A DNA stretch of 61,973 nucleotides, taken from the NCBI GenBank assembly GCA_027619975.1, contig JAQCGX010000017.1, positions 1-61,973 of the forward strand, read 5' to 3'. Source of the stretch: Nitrospinota bacterium (lineage in GTDB: Bacteria > Nitrospinota > Nitrospinia > Nitrospinales > VA-1). The notes under the pieces were generated by a model. That model did no database searches. It had not been told where the DNA came from and saw nothing but the letters and a program-made list of their open reading frames with translations. Positions 40,883 through 50,798 of this stretch are shown here, piece after piece. How positions within the stretch are numbered: the stretch's first letter is position 1; each line of letters starts with the position of its first letter. A program made the translations under genes and the position numbers.

Positions 40883-41234
40883 AAAATCATCTTTCTAAAA
40901 TTAAGTGAAAGGCTTCTTTTCCAGCCACTCTAGCCTGCTATAATAACAATGGTATCATATCAACCTGGGGCGGAAAACATTGTAAAAACCTCCCTGAAAC
41001 CACATCTTCGGAATTCCTAACTAGACACGTGGAATCCACGGGGAACTCAGCCAGGCGGATTCCATTGATTTTTCTGGGATTCAGTTTGCGATGATGATAC
41101 CATGGTGGTATTCGAAAAACCACTTGATCTGTTTAACCTTACCCTAGGGAAACGGGGCCGCATCAGGAGCCGGACAGCAATCTTTAGGGTAGTATTAGAC
41201 TTGAGAACATATTTCCGGGAGTTAATTTTTTATC
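40883..41234. other. Non-coding gap between radical SAM and acidic gene
   Basis: About 350 bp without a supported ORF. A short inverted word pair (CCTTACCCTAGGG...TAGGGTAG near 41140-41190) could pair, but it fits no riboswitch I know. No strong promoter consensus is visible. Confidence 0.45.
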
Positions 41235-41738
41235 ATGTCAGAGCATGAAACAAACGCCGAGAACAAAGCCAAAATCCTTCTGGATGAAGCAAATTTAACA
41301 TTTTGTGAAACGACTGAACGTAAAGACACCCCCAATAACAGAACGCTGGACGGATCCCCCTGGGATCAGGGAAAAATGGACGGGGAATTTGACGAAGAAG
41401 ATTATAATAAGATTCTGGAGTTGCAGTTGCAGGCCGCAGTGATTTGCGATGAGCACCCTGAGCTTGAGGAAAAAACCGGGGAAATGTTTCAAACAGTCAC
41501 CGCTGAAAATGCGGATGAAGTGTTGAAGCAGATCATGGAGGAACCCGATTTGCGCGACCTGGCAAAAATCGCCGTCATCATATTCCTGCTGCGTTTTCCA
41601 TCCGTGCAGTCGTTTGTCAACAAGGGGCATCCACTGGTATTGGCGATGGATGAGTACATGCTGGAAAACGCCAACGCGCAAAACTGGCAGGATTATGTAA
41701 ATATCGCCGAAGAATTCGGTTGGTCCGTTAAGGCTTAA
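41235..41738 (+). CDS. Acidic hypothetical protein (167 aa)
   Basis: A 167-residue acidic soluble protein of no recognised family. The N-terminal 60 residues are polar and probably disordered; the rest looks helical, with a hydrophobic stretch (AKIAVIIFLLRFPSV) too short and too well flanked by charge to be sure of a membrane helix. It is followed after 83 nt by the four-cluster ferredoxin gene on the same strand and may be its partner. Confidence 0.7.
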   Translation: MSEHETNAENKAKILLDEANLTFCETTERKDTPNNRTLDGSPWDQGKMDGEFDEEDYNKILELQLQAAVICDEHPELEEKTGEMFQTVTAENADEVLKQIMEEPDLRDLAKIAVIIFLLRFPSVQSFVNKGHPLVLAMDEYMLENANAQNWQDYVNIAEEFGWSVKA

Positions 41739-41821
41739 CAATAAGGATTAAAGGTTGTCACCCTTAATATTTTCCTTAAATTAACCTTGCCGTAAGGCGC
41801 AATATACTTCTTTAAACCATC

Positions 41822-43114
41822 ATGCAGTTTCGCTACAAACTGGCAAAAGAAACTTTTAAGGGCAAAAAGCCGCCCAAGAAAAGAGCCTCAGGTGAAGATA
41901 ACATCTCTGCCGACCAACGGGGGGACCACACCTGGACGGATTCCCAGTTGCTCAGTCTGGACAAGACCACCAAACGGGTGGAGCCGAAGCTGGAGGAAAC
42001 CAAAGAAGTTTCCCGGAGAGAGTTATTTTCCTTTGGCAAGCTGACGGACTTTGCCGATGCCGTGGAAGAAGGCGAAAAAAACCTTCCGAAAGCTAAAAAA
42101 GCCGATTCTGAAGTCAGCACTCCCGTTGAAGGGGAAACCGATCCCCAGGAATTAGCCGCGCCGGTTCCTGAACCTCAGGCAAAAAAGGGATTTTTCCGCC
42201 GCATGGTGAGTAAAATCCGCCCCGCTGCTAAGAAAGAAGAACCCGAAAACCCGCCTGAAAATGCCGCGGCGGAAACCAGCACCACCGATGAACCTCAAAC
42301 GGACGCGGTCCGTCAAGCCTCCCCTCCTCCACAGGAAACGATTCTCGGAATTCCCGTCGATGATGAAGAAGTCGACCCGGAGTTCAGCCGCCGTAATCTG
42401 TTAAAGCAGGGAGTGCATTTCTTCGCCAAACCGGCGATGGAGTCGGTGCAAAGCAAAATAGACCGGGTGAACGAAACCGTCGATAAAATCACCAAACGGG
42501 TTCCTCTCATTCGACCCCCGGGAGCCATCTCGGAGCGGCAGTTCCTGCAGGCCTGCACCCGTTGCGACAAATGCATCCATGCCTGCCCTAAGGACGCGAT
42601 TCAAAAAGTCCCGAAGAAAATGGGATTTCTCATCGCCGGCTCGCCCTACATCGACCCCATGAAAATACCCTGTGTCATGTGCGACGATCTTCCCTGCATT
42701 ACCGCCTGTCCGGACGGCGCTTTAGTCCCGCCGCCCTATAACGACAAGATGGAAGTCAAAATGGGTTACGCCATCATGGATAAAAACAAATGCCAGGCCT
42801 ATGGCGATACCTTCTGCCAGCAATGCGTGATCGACTGCCCCATCCCCGGCGCCATCACCCAGAAAGACGACAAACCCATCTTCCACAAAAATACCTGCAC
42901 CGGCTGTGGGGTGTGCGTGCTTTCGTGTAGCACCGTGAATATTCCCGTTGCCATCAAGATCAAACCGCAAATGGTCATTGAAAGCCAGATCCAGAAAAAG
43001 CGGCTGGAAATAGAAACAGCCCGCATCAAGGCGGAACGGGAAGCGGCGGAGAAAAAAGCCCAGCAAGAGGAAGAAAACGAAAACGCACAGGCGATGGAAA
43101 GCGAAAGGGATTGA
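41822..43114 (+). CDS. Ferredoxin-type protein with four Fe-S motifs and long N-extension
   Basis: A 430-residue iron-sulfur protein. Residues about 245-380 contain four cysteine groups like NapG/MauM ferredoxins: CTRCDKCIHACP, CVMCDDLPCITACP, CQAYGDTFCQQCVIDCP and CTGCGVCVLSCS. Before them is a long Glu/Pro/Lys-rich region with two SRRxL motifs, SRRELFSFGK (64-73) and SRRNLLKQGV (189-198). They look like Tat or NapF-type starts, but no hydrophobic helix follows either, so export is unlikely. The C-terminus is a charged helix. A role in electron transfer to or from a quinone or NXR is plausible, not shown. Confidence 0.85.
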   Translation: MQFRYKLAKETFKGKKPPKKRASGEDNISADQRGDHTWTDSQLLSLDKTTKRVEPKLEETKEVSRRELFSFGKLTDFADAVEEGEKNLPKAKKADSEVSTPVEGETDPQELAAPVPEPQAKKGFFRRMVSKIRPAAKKEEPENPPENAAAETSTTDEPQTDAVRQASPPPQETILGIPVDDEEVDPEFSRRNLLKQGVHFFAKPAMESVQSKIDRVNETVDKITKRVPLIRPPGAISERQFLQACTRCDKCIHACPKDAIQKVPKKMGFLIAGSPYIDPMKIPCVMCDDLPCITACPDGALVPPPYNDKMEVKMGYAIMDKNKCQAYGDTFCQQCVIDCPIPGAITQKDDKPIFHKNTCTGCGVCVLSCSTVNIPVAIKIKPQMVIESQIQKKRLEIETARIKAEREAAEKKAQQEEENENAQAMESERD

Positions 43115-43163
43115 CGCTCAACACCTCCCCCACCCCTGCACTGCATCGTGCTCTTTTCAAATT

Positions 43164-43616
43164 TTAATTGGATAACTCCTTCTCTGCTTTATTGACAGCG
43201 TCTCCCAGGACTTCATAGGCATTTGAAAACCCGGTTTTGATTTCCTCCCACGCATTGGCGGAACCGTGTTTCAATCCACCGTACCACTCGGCAACCTCGT
43301 TTCTCTTTTCCTTGAGCGCGTGGATGCTTTTTTGCTTCTGCTCTCTCGCCGACTCGGTCATGTTTTTCCATTTTTTATTCAGGTCAGATTCCATCTGATC
43401 GATCCGTTTGTCCATTTTATCCAGCGTCGATTTGGTACTTTTAACCGCCTCATCCCGTTGTTCGATGGAGTATTTCTTGATCGTTTCGGTGGCCTCCTGA
43501 ACTTCTTTCTTAACTTCCATTTTTGATGTTTTCTCTCCAAAGACGGTTTCGGCAAAGAAAACTGTTAGAGCTACTGCAACCAACAGAATCACCCACTTCA
43601 ATTTTTGCATGTGCAA
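43164..43616 (-). CDS. Exported coiled-coil protein
   Basis: A 150-residue protein with an N-terminal hydrophobic signal or anchor (about 5-27) and then an almost unbroken Lys/Glu/Gln-rich helix (about 30-145) with heptad character. It could be a periplasmic coiled-coil or lipoprotein-like spacer, though no lipobox Cys is seen. No family is recognised. It converges with the ferredoxin gene and lies alone. Confidence 0.7.
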   Translation of the reverse strand: MHMQKLKWVILLVAVALTVFFAETVFGEKTSKMEVKKEVQEATETIKKYSIEQRDEAVKSTKSTLDKMDKRIDQMESDLNKKWKNMTESAREQKQKSIHALKEKRNEVAEWYGGLKHGSANAWEEIKTGFSNAYEVLGDAVNKAEKELSN

Positions 43617-44008
43617 AATCCTTTATTGAAATTCTTAAAGAGCCGATATTCGGAATTGTCCACCTGTTTAACAGCAAAACATAATTGATAACTGGCATCA
43701 AGGAATTTGCAACTCATCTCTATCGGGTATTGGGTCGCCTGTTTAATAGAAAAATGCTACAATGGGCCTTCAAGTTTTTTGTGGCCCTGTATCCCGTTAT
43801 TTTTCACAATGCGCTTGATACTCCCTTAAATTTTAAGTATTTTGGTCATTCTTTGATCCCTTTCCCGTTTTGCGATAATGCGGGCTGAGGTGTTTCCGGA
43901 TGCCCCCAATAAATAGACATATACTATTGTTTTTATTTGCCTTATAGATTTTACGGGAAATATTCAACGGCCCTGAAGTCTGCAAAGCACCCTTGAACCA
44001 GGAACTTT
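43617..44008. other. Non-coding gap upstream of aspS
   Basis: About 390 bp. A TGCTACAAT extended -10-like word at 43755-43763 is the only promoter hint, 245 nt before aspS. A 67-codon reading (43685-43888) begins at TTG without a ribosome site and looks spurious. Confidence 0.45.
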
Positions 44009-45784
44009 ATGACCCAGAAACTGCGAAGAACCCATCACTGCGGCGAACTGTCCGAAAAAAATATCGATGAATCCGTCACCCTGTGCGGCTGGGTTCACAC
44101 CCGGCGCGATCATGGCGGCCTGATCTTCATCGACCTGTGGGACAAGGAAGGACTCACCCAGGTGGTGCTCAACCCGCAGATAGACTCGCTGGCCCACCAG
44201 CACGCCCAATCCCTGCGCGGCAATTATGTCATGGCCGTGCAAGGAAAAGTGCGGAGCCGCCCGGAGGGCATGGTCAACGCCAAACTGAAAACCGGGAAAA
44301 TCGAGGTCTATATCGATGACCTGCAGATCCTGAATGAATCCAAAACACCGCCGTTTTCCGGTTGGGACGATCAGGACGTTTCAGAAGTCCTGCGGCTGAA
44401 AAACCGTTACCTCGATCTCCGTAGCAACCGTCTGCAAAACAACCTGAAAATACGCTACCAGATCACCCGCGTGGTTCGGAATGTTCTTGACCAACACGGG
44501 TTCATGGAAATTGAAACTCCCATGTTGACCAAAAGCACGCCGGAAGGCGCCCGGGACTATCTGGTCCCCAGCCGGTTGAACCCAAAAAAATTCTACGCCC
44601 TGCCGCAGTCGCCACAGTTGTTCAAGCAGATTTTGATGGTCGCGGGCATGGACCGCTATTTTCAGATCGTCAAATGTTTCCGCGACGAGGACCTGCGGCA
44701 AGACCGGCAACCGGAATTCACGCAGATCGATATGGAGATGTCTTTTCTCGACGAAACGCAGTTATTTCCTCTGGTCGAGGAAATGATGCAAACCGTCTAT
44801 AAGGAAATCCTGGGAATTACCATCGAGACACCCTTCCCTATTCTAAAATACAAAGATGCCATCGACCGGTTCGGCTCAGACAAACCCGATTTACGCTTCG
44901 GGCTGGAATTGGTGGATCTCGGCGATGTGGTTCAGGGAACCGGCTTCAAAGTATTCGCGGATGTTCTCAAGAACGGCGGCCAGATAAGAGCTATCAATGT
45001 CAAAAACAGCGCCGAGGTTCTTTCACGTAAAGGCCTCGATGATTTGACCGAGCTTGCTAAAACTTATGGCGCCAAGGGCATGGCCTGGATCAAAATTCAA
45101 AAAGGCGAACTGCAATCGCCGATCATCAAATTTTTTGAAAAAGATATGATCGACCGCCTGATTGCCACCATGCAGGGTGAAGACGGCGACACCATCGTAT
45201 TCATCGCCGACAAACCCAAGGTCGTCGCCGATGCGTTGGCGCACATCCGTCTGGCGGTTGCTAAATTATTGGGCCTGATAGACGATAAAAAAATCAACCT
45301 GGCATGGATTACAGAATTTCCTTTGCTGGAGTATAACGAGGAAGAAAAACGCTATGCCGCCATGCACCATCCGTTCACCGCGCCAAATGAAGGTCATTTG
45401 GAACAGTTTGCAGATACCCCGGAAAAAATTTCCTCCCGCGCCTACGATCTGGTGCTGAACGGCAACGAAATCGCCGGTGGCTCTATTCGTATTCATCAGA
45501 AAGAAGTTCAGGAGAAAATGTTCAGTCTGCTGGGCATTGGTCAGGAGGAAGCGGAACTGAAATTCGGCTTTCTTCTCGATGCCCTGCAATACGGCGCTCC
45601 TCCGCACGGCGGCATCGCCTTCGGGCTCGATCGCCTCACCATGTTGATCTGCGGAGCGGAATCCATCCGCGACGTCATCGCTTTCCCGAAAACCCAGAAA
45701 GCCACCTGCCTGATGACCCAGGCGCCTTCCGAAATAGATCTCAAGCAATTGAAAGAGCTTAAATTGAAGTACGATTTATCGTGA
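44009..45784 (+). CDS. aspS: Aspartyl-tRNA synthetase
   Basis: A class II aminoacyl-tRNA synthetase of 591 residues, bacterial type. An OB-fold anticodon domain (about 1-110, with GWVHTRRDHGGLIFIDLWD) precedes the catalytic core; motif 2 is FRDEDLRQDRQPEFTQ and motif 3 is GIAFGLDRL, with the GAD-type insertion between. Bacteria without AsnRS often use such an enzyme for tRNA-Asn as well; that cannot be judged here. The ATG has AGGA upstream. rnpB is convergent downstream. Confidence 0.98.
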   Translation: MTQKLRRTHHCGELSEKNIDESVTLCGWVHTRRDHGGLIFIDLWDKEGLTQVVLNPQIDSLAHQHAQSLRGNYVMAVQGKVRSRPEGMVNAKLKTGKIEVYIDDLQILNESKTPPFSGWDDQDVSEVLRLKNRYLDLRSNRLQNNLKIRYQITRVVRNVLDQHGFMEIETPMLTKSTPEGARDYLVPSRLNPKKFYALPQSPQLFKQILMVAGMDRYFQIVKCFRDEDLRQDRQPEFTQIDMEMSFLDETQLFPLVEEMMQTVYKEILGITIETPFPILKYKDAIDRFGSDKPDLRFGLELVDLGDVVQGTGFKVFADVLKNGGQIRAINVKNSAEVLSRKGLDDLTELAKTYGAKGMAWIKIQKGELQSPIIKFFEKDMIDRLIATMQGEDGDTIVFIADKPKVVADALAHIRLAVAKLLGLIDDKKINLAWITEFPLLEYNEEEKRYAAMHHPFTAPNEGHLEQFADTPEKISSRAYDLVLNGNEIAGGSIRIHQKEVQEKMFSLLGIGQEEAELKFGFLLDALQYGAPPHGGIAFGLDRLTMLICGAESIRDVIAFPKTQKATCLMTQAPSEIDLKQLKELKLKYDLS

Positions 45785-45859
45785 TGCAGGGATTGTTGCC
45801 GGAACAAACTTGAGGCAACTGGGAACTTTTTGGGGTCGTAGAGATTCGCCCCACGGGAA

Positions 45860-46255
45860 GGAGCCGAAGTAAACCGTAAGCCGGGTTCTGTCCTCCATCT
45901 TGCGATGGAGCGATGGTCATTAATCTAGGCCTGCCGTTGCCGACAGGCTCGAGCGATCAACCCGAAAGTATCGGACGGGCCGCCCTCAAACACTTTCCTA
46001 TTCGATCTTGCTCCGGATAGGGTTTACCAAGCTACCACTGTCGCCAGCGGTACTGGTGAGCTCTTACCTCACCTTTTCACCATTGCCGCCGCCGAAGAAT
46101 TGCTCCTCCGCCGGGTGGGCTGTGTCTTTTCTGTGGCACTTTCCTTGAGGTCACCCTCACTCCGCGTTACGGAGTATCCTGCCCTGTGGAGCCCGGACTT
46201 TCCTCTCTCCCGGCCATAAAGCCGGAACAGCGACCACCTGGTTTACTTCGGCCCC
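45860..46255 (-). ncRNA. rnpB: RNase P RNA (bacterial class A)
   Basis: The catalytic RNA of RNase P, about 396 nt. The 5' (46255-46240) and 3' (45860-45875) ends pair as a 16-bp P1 helix. Conserved core pieces are readable on the minus strand: GAGGAAAGTCCGGGCTCC near the 5' end, AGGGTGAAAAGGTGAGG-like P8 region, and near the 3' end the GAACCCGGCTTACGG (P4/J partner) just before P1. The order and length fit an A-type molecule. It lies between aspS (convergent) and the CT398-like gene. The ends are set by the P1 helix and may differ by a few bases. Confidence 0.95.
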
Positions 46256-46280
46256 AATTCGTGGGGTAATCGTAATAAGT

Positions 46281-47015
46281 CTATTTTGGCACTGCCGGAT
46301 GTTCTTCAGTTTCTTCCACCCAAAAAAGGAAACGCGAACAATGCGGGCAGGGGTGGATTTCATTCCCAACTTTCACATCAATCACCACTTGCGGCAATAC
46401 CAGTTGAAAACACCCCTGACACACGCTGTCAAGGAGGCGAACGACAGCAACGCCATCTCTGTGACTTGTAATTTTATTATAGCTCTTAGCCCATTCTGGC
46501 GCAATACAACCTATCAGTCCCTGGCGTTTATCCCTGGCATCTTCCAACTCCTGTTTGACCCGTTCACCTTCTGCTTCCTTCTTGGCTTTATACTCTTTAA
46601 AGGTGATTTCCTCTTCCTTAAACCGGGCTTCAATGGCGGGAATTTCACCCTCCTTGATTTCTAAAGCTTCCATGATCTCCAGCTCTTTATCTTCGATACT
46701 GGAGATTTTTTGCTTTACAGAATCGACTTCCGTCACGATTGCAGTGTATTCCTTATTGGTTTTGACCAACGGCAATTTGGTCTTGGTCTTTGCCATGTGG
46801 TCATTTTCTGTCTGGACATCCGCCTGCAACTGCTTCTGCGATTTCCGCATGGAGGCGATGACTTCACGGGCCTGCTCTATTTCCTTGGTCAAGGCCGCCA
46901 TTTCCGCTGTGGCCGACTGGATTTGATTGGGGATGGAAGCCAAGGCATTCTCAAATTCGGAAATTTCCCGATCAAGAGCTTGCAAATCGATCAGCTTTTG
47001 CAATTCGGCATTCAT
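46281..47015 (-). CDS. Coiled-coil zinc-ribbon protein (CT398/COG1579 type)
   Basis: A 244-residue protein with a long N-terminal coiled coil (about 5-170) and a C-terminal zinc ribbon (CQGCFQLVL...CPHCSRFLFW). The layout is that of COG1579/CT398-like proteins, whose function is not settled though a link to secretion or flagella has been proposed in chlamydiae. Placement just downstream of rnpB and upstream of secF on the same strand is common for this family in some groups. Confidence 0.88.
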   Translation of the reverse strand: MNAELQKLIDLQALDREISEFENALASIPNQIQSATAEMAALTKEIEQAREVIASMRKSQKQLQADVQTENDHMAKTKTKLPLVKTNKEYTAIVTEVDSVKQKISSIEDKELEIMEALEIKEGEIPAIEARFKEEEITFKEYKAKKEAEGERVKQELEDARDKRQGLIGCIAPEWAKSYNKITSHRDGVAVVRLLDSVCQGCFQLVLPQVVIDVKVGNEIHPCPHCSRFLFWVEETEEHPAVPK

Positions 47016-47211
47016 AGAAAAACTCCGGCCTTCAGGCTTGCAGTTAAGTTAATTTGGGATGGTATTGGGTTTCAAAGACTTGTGAGGAATGTAGCACGGG
47101 GGTCGGTGGGAATGCAAATTTTTAAGAAAAATACCCGTTGCGCAAGCTGAGTAAAGGTAGGGTTGCCGGGGAGATGGACTGGAGCCGACAAACCCTACCA
47201 AAGAAGAAGAT

Positions 47212-48120
47212 TCAAGCCGTTTTCTTGTCCTTAAATTTTGCCTCCCAGTAAACAAGAAACACGCTGGCAACAAAAATTGAGGAATACGTCCCGATGACAA
47301 TTCCCACCAGCAGGGCAAAGGAAAAATCATGGATGATCGCGCCGCCCTGGAAAAACAGGGCCAGCACCACAAGCAACGTGGTCCCCGAAGTCAAAAGCGT
47401 GCGACTGAGGGTCTGGTTGATACTGGTGTTGATCAACTCCATGAGCGGGATTTTTCCCCGGCGCCGCATATTTTCACGGATGCGGTCAAAGATGACAATG
47501 GTGTCGTTGAGGGAATAACCGATGATGGTCAGAAAGGCGGCAACGATCACCAAGGAGAACTCCTTATCGGTGATCGAAAAAGCGCCCATCGTAATCAAAA
47601 CGTCATGAATGAGGGCAATGACCGCACCAATGGCATACTGTAATTCAAAGCGCCAGGAAATATAAATGACAATGCCAATAATGGCATAGACGATGGAGAG
47701 GAGTGCCTTTTCGCGCAGGTCTTGCCCCACCTTGGGCCCCACCATTTCAACCCGCTCCACGATAATATCGTCGAGGTTAAACTTATCCTTTAAACTATTT
47801 TTAACTTGCGAACCAACCTCCTCCAGCTTTTCCTCCGACCGCTGAACCCGGATCAGAATGTCATTTTTCGTTCCGAATTCCTGGATCGTGCTCTCGCCCA
47901 GACCAATGGTCTTGAGGCCATCCCGGATATTATTAATATCTGGAGCCGTTTTAAATTGCAGTTGAATCAAAGTTCCTCCGGAAAAATCAATGCCGAATTT
48001 TAATCCACCTTGCACACCAACCGATATCAAGCTGGCAAGGATAAGAATTCCTGAAAAAATCAGGGCGGCACGCATTTTCCCCATGAAATCGATTTCAGTG
48101 GGTCGCTTAAATATTTCCAT
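47212..48120 (-). CDS. secF: Protein translocase subunit SecF
   Basis: A 302-residue membrane subunit that, with SecD, uses the proton motive force to help pull proteins through SecYEG. Six membrane helices are predicted. The SecF signature is present: GIDFSGGTLIQ near 40-50 and the transmembrane GYSLNDTIVIFDRIREN that forms the proton path. It starts 51 nt after secD in the yajC-secD-secF operon. Confidence 0.97.
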   Translation of the reverse strand: MEIFKRPTEIDFMGKMRAALIFSGILILASLISVGVQGGLKFGIDFSGGTLIQLQFKTAPDINNIRDGLKTIGLGESTIQEFGTKNDILIRVQRSEEKLEEVGSQVKNSLKDKFNLDDIIVERVEMVGPKVGQDLREKALLSIVYAIIGIVIYISWRFELQYAIGAVIALIHDVLITMGAFSITDKEFSLVIVAAFLTIIGYSLNDTIVIFDRIRENMRRRGKIPLMELINTSINQTLSRTLLTSGTTLLVVLALFFQGGAIIHDFSFALLVGIVIGTYSSIFVASVFLVYWEAKFKDKKTA

Positions 48121-48171
48121 AATAATTCTTCATAGGTTTAAACAGGAGGTTCCTGATTTCACTGGGGACCC

Positions 48172-49725
48172 TCAAATGCTCAAACGGGTTATTTTTTTCC
48201 GGCTCATCGCGCTGTCAAACATAGCGTGGCTGACGAAAACTGCGGTGAACATACTCGCGGCAATGCCGATACACAAGGTAATGGCAAAGCCCTTGATCGG
48301 CCCTGTGCCGAACTGGAACAACACGACGGCGGCAATGAATGTTGTTATATTTGCATCCACAATCGTCCGGAAGGCTTTGGCAAACCCTGCATCAATAGCA
48401 GCGCGAACGGTTTTTCCAAGGCGTATCTCCTCGCGAATGCGCTCAAAGATAAGCACATTGGCATCGATGGCCATGCCCACGGTCAATATAATGCCAGCAA
48501 TTCCAGGCAGGGTGAGCGCCGCGCCAAAATAGGCTAACGCTCCCACCAGTATCACTATGTTTAAAAACAGAGCGGTCACCGCCACCATACCCGACAGCTT
48601 GTAATAAATGATGATAAAGACGAGCACCAAAATGCCGCCCAGAATGATCGAGCTGATGCCTTTATCAATCGAATCTTTTCCGAGGGAAGGTCCTACTGTG
48701 CGGTTTTCAAGGATCACAACCGGAGCAGGTAGGGCTCCCGCTCGCAAGATGATCGCCAGATCGCGCGCTTCTTCAGTGGTAAAACGCCCGGTGATCTGGG
48801 CGCGACCCCCGGAAATTTCATCCTGAATCACGGGTGCGGAATACACATTGTTGTCGAGAACGATGGCCAGCCGTTTCTTGACGTTCTCGCGGGTGATTTG
48901 TTTAAAGATCGATGCCCCGACTCGGTCAAAGGTGATGGCCACATAAGGTTCATTATAGTCCTGGTCATAACGGACTTCTGCGCTGGTCAGGGTTTCGCCA
49001 GTCAAAATGGTGCGTTTTTTTAACAGATAAGGCTCCTGCTTAACCTCTCCTGTCTCTTTGTTTTCCCGACGCTGATAGAGAATCTCATCTTCTTCAGGGA
49101 GATCGCCCTGAATCGCCGCCTCGACACTGCGGCCCTCGTCCACGAGCTTAAACTCCAGGCGGGCGGTTTTGCCGATAAGATTGATGGCCCGTTTCGGGTC
49201 CTTGACGCCGGGCAACTGGATCAGAATGCGATCTTCCCCTTGGGCCTGAATCGTGGGTTCGGACACTCCAAATTGATCCACCCGGTTACGGATAGTTTCC
49301 AACCCCTGATTAACGGCATTTTTACGAATTTTATCTGCCTGCCCCTCGGTCAACTGAAAATTCAGAGCCAGACCGTCTGGAGAAACCTCTTTTTTCTCCA
49401 AAAAAGGATAGCCATCCATGATCTTTTGCACCTGGGGCTGGTCCACAGCATCGACCAGATAGACCGTGACCCGTCGGCCCTCCAGTTTCGATGAGACCTT
49501 CTCGATTTCGATGTCTTCGTTCTCCGCATCGCGTTTGATATCGTCCGCCATACGTTCCAGGCTGGCCTCAACCGCTTTTTCGACCTGAACTTCCAGCATC
49601 AGATGCATCCCTCCCTGCAAATCCAACCCCAACGCAATCTTTTCCTTTATGGGATAGGACAGCCATACGGCTCCCAGAACAACTGCCAGAATCAGGGGAA
49701 TCTTCCACTTAAGGTCTTTATACAT
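48172..49725 (-). CDS. secD: Protein translocase subunit SecD
   Basis: A 517-residue translocase subunit. The large periplasmic domain P1 lies between helix 1 (about 8-26) and helix 2 (about 345). The hallmarks are GLDLQGGMHLMLEV near 33-46, the P1 head region, and the membrane DANVLIFERIREE pattern (proton path Asp). It lies 3 nt after yajC and 51 nt before secF. Confidence 0.97.
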   Translation of the reverse strand: MYKDLKWKIPLILAVVLGAVWLSYPIKEKIALGLDLQGGMHLMLEVQVEKAVEASLERMADDIKRDAENEDIEIEKVSSKLEGRRVTVYLVDAVDQPQVQKIMDGYPFLEKKEVSPDGLALNFQLTEGQADKIRKNAVNQGLETIRNRVDQFGVSEPTIQAQGEDRILIQLPGVKDPKRAINLIGKTARLEFKLVDEGRSVEAAIQGDLPEEDEILYQRRENKETGEVKQEPYLLKKRTILTGETLTSAEVRYDQDYNEPYVAITFDRVGASIFKQITRENVKKRLAIVLDNNVYSAPVIQDEISGGRAQITGRFTTEEARDLAIILRAGALPAPVVILENRTVGPSLGKDSIDKGISSIILGGILVLVFIIIYYKLSGMVAVTALFLNIVILVGALAYFGAALTLPGIAGIILTVGMAIDANVLIFERIREEIRLGKTVRAAIDAGFAKAFRTIVDANITTFIAAVVLFQFGTGPIKGFAITLCIGIAASMFTAVFVSHAMFDSAMSRKKITRLSI

Positions 49726-49728
49726 TTA

Positions 49729-50052
49729 TCACTTTCCTTCGGTTTTTAGGGCGGCGATAGACGTCCGGTTGATTTTTATTTTTACGTTGTCAGCAATCTG
49801 AAGCATGACCGTGTCGTCTTTGATTTTTTTTATCGAGCCATGAATGCCACTCAGGGTCACGACATTGTCGCCCTCTTTAAGATCGTCCAGTAATTTTTGG
49901 ACCTCTTTCTGTTTTTTCTGCTGAGGCCGGATCAGGATGAAATAAAAGATGGCAAACATCATAATCATCGGCGGCAAAAGCGTCAAAAAGCCACCGCCCG
50001 CCCCATCCGCACCTTCTGGAGGAGGTGACATTGCAAATACGACATCAAGCAT
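49729..50052 (-). CDS. yajC: SecDF-associated membrane protein YajC
   Basis: A 107-residue single-pass membrane protein of the Sec accessory complex. A hydrophobic helix (about 24-44) is followed by the conserved FYFILIRPQQKKQKE and a C-terminal beta domain with GDNVVTLSGIHGSIKKI. It is the first gene of the yajC-secD-secF operon. The gene stops 3 nt before secD starts. Confidence 0.96.
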   Translation of the reverse strand: MLDVVFAMSPPPEGADGAGGGFLTLLPPMIMMFAIFYFILIRPQQKKQKEVQKLLDDLKEGDNVVTLSGIHGSIKKIKDDTVMLQIADNVKIKINRTSIAALKTEGK

Positions 50053-50270
50053 AAAATGATTCCCTATTTATAGTGGATTCGATTATTCAAGGTATGACAG
50101 CCCTGGCTATCTTATCGTCAGACTGTGCCGGGAATATGGACAACTATTGTACAGAATTTCAAACTCTTATCAAGAGAACTCCGTGGGAAAAACCAAGTCC
50201 GGTTGAAAGCCCTGCTTCTATCAAATCTATAGAGGCTTGTCAAGATAACCCGAACAGCCCAAGAAAATCA

Positions 50271-50798
50271 CTAATAAAATTTCTGCTCCACGGTTGCTTC
50301 CTGGGTCAGTTCGCGGTACAAACGGTGAAATTCTTCGGTTGTGAGCTTGCTATCCCTCAGTGCCGCCAGTTGATCTGGAGTGATTGGTGTTTCAGATTTA
50401 TCATCCCAGGCGGAAGTCGCGATGGCGACGTAGTTCGGAGGGTTGAGACGCTGGTGGATCAACCCGTTAATTTCATCATTATATTCCAACGCCAGGTCGA
50501 TTGCCCTCCGGGCATCTTCGGCGCTCAAACCACTGCCGAGTGCGATATTTGTCGGCGGGTGCCCCCCTTTTGGCTTCCAATACTGGATGGTATTTCTTAA
50601 AACTTTTATGGATTTGGATTCAAGGGTTCCCTGCAATTCTTTTTTGCGCTTTTTCTGGTTATGACCTAACCAGATCTCTATGGTGCAAATGGTGGTGATC
50701 GAAGTGTCGCAACTGGATGCAGCAGAAACCAATGCCGGTGATGACGGCATCCCCGTTAGAAAAAAAACCACCAATAAACTACAAATTAATTTACTCAT
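50271..50798 (-). CDS. Exported hypothetical protein (175 aa)
   Basis: A 175-residue protein with a Sec signal peptide (cleavage near VSAA, residue 27). The mature part has two Cys (30 and 38, CDTSITTIC), which could form a disulfide, and is otherwise polar. No family is recognised. It lies 218 bp upstream of yajC on the same strand, and is not clearly part of the Sec operon. Confidence 0.65.
   Translation of the reverse strand: MSKLICSLLVVFFLTGMPSSPALVSAASSCDTSITTICTIEIWLGHNQKKRKKELQGTLESKSIKVLRNTIQYWKPKGGHPPTNIALGSGLSAEDARRAIDLALEYNDEINGLIHQRLNPPNYVAIATSAWDDKSETPITPDQLAALRDSKLTTEEFHRLYRELTQEATVEQKFY

Noticed and set aside
41130-41200. Possible riboswitch-like pairing before the 167-aa gene
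   Set aside because: The inverted words are short and match no known riboswitch core; nothing downstream suggests a ligand.
41822-42450. Tat signal peptide in the ferredoxin-type protein
   Set aside because: Two SRRxL motifs are present, but neither lies at the N-terminus nor is followed by a hydrophobic helix.
43685-43888. A 67-codon plus-strand frame upstream of aspS
   Set aside because: It starts at TTG without a ribosome site and shows no conserved pattern.
45860-46255. Short ORFs in the gap after aspS
   Set aside because: The whole stretch is explained by the RNase P RNA, with a 16-bp P1 helix and conserved core sequences.
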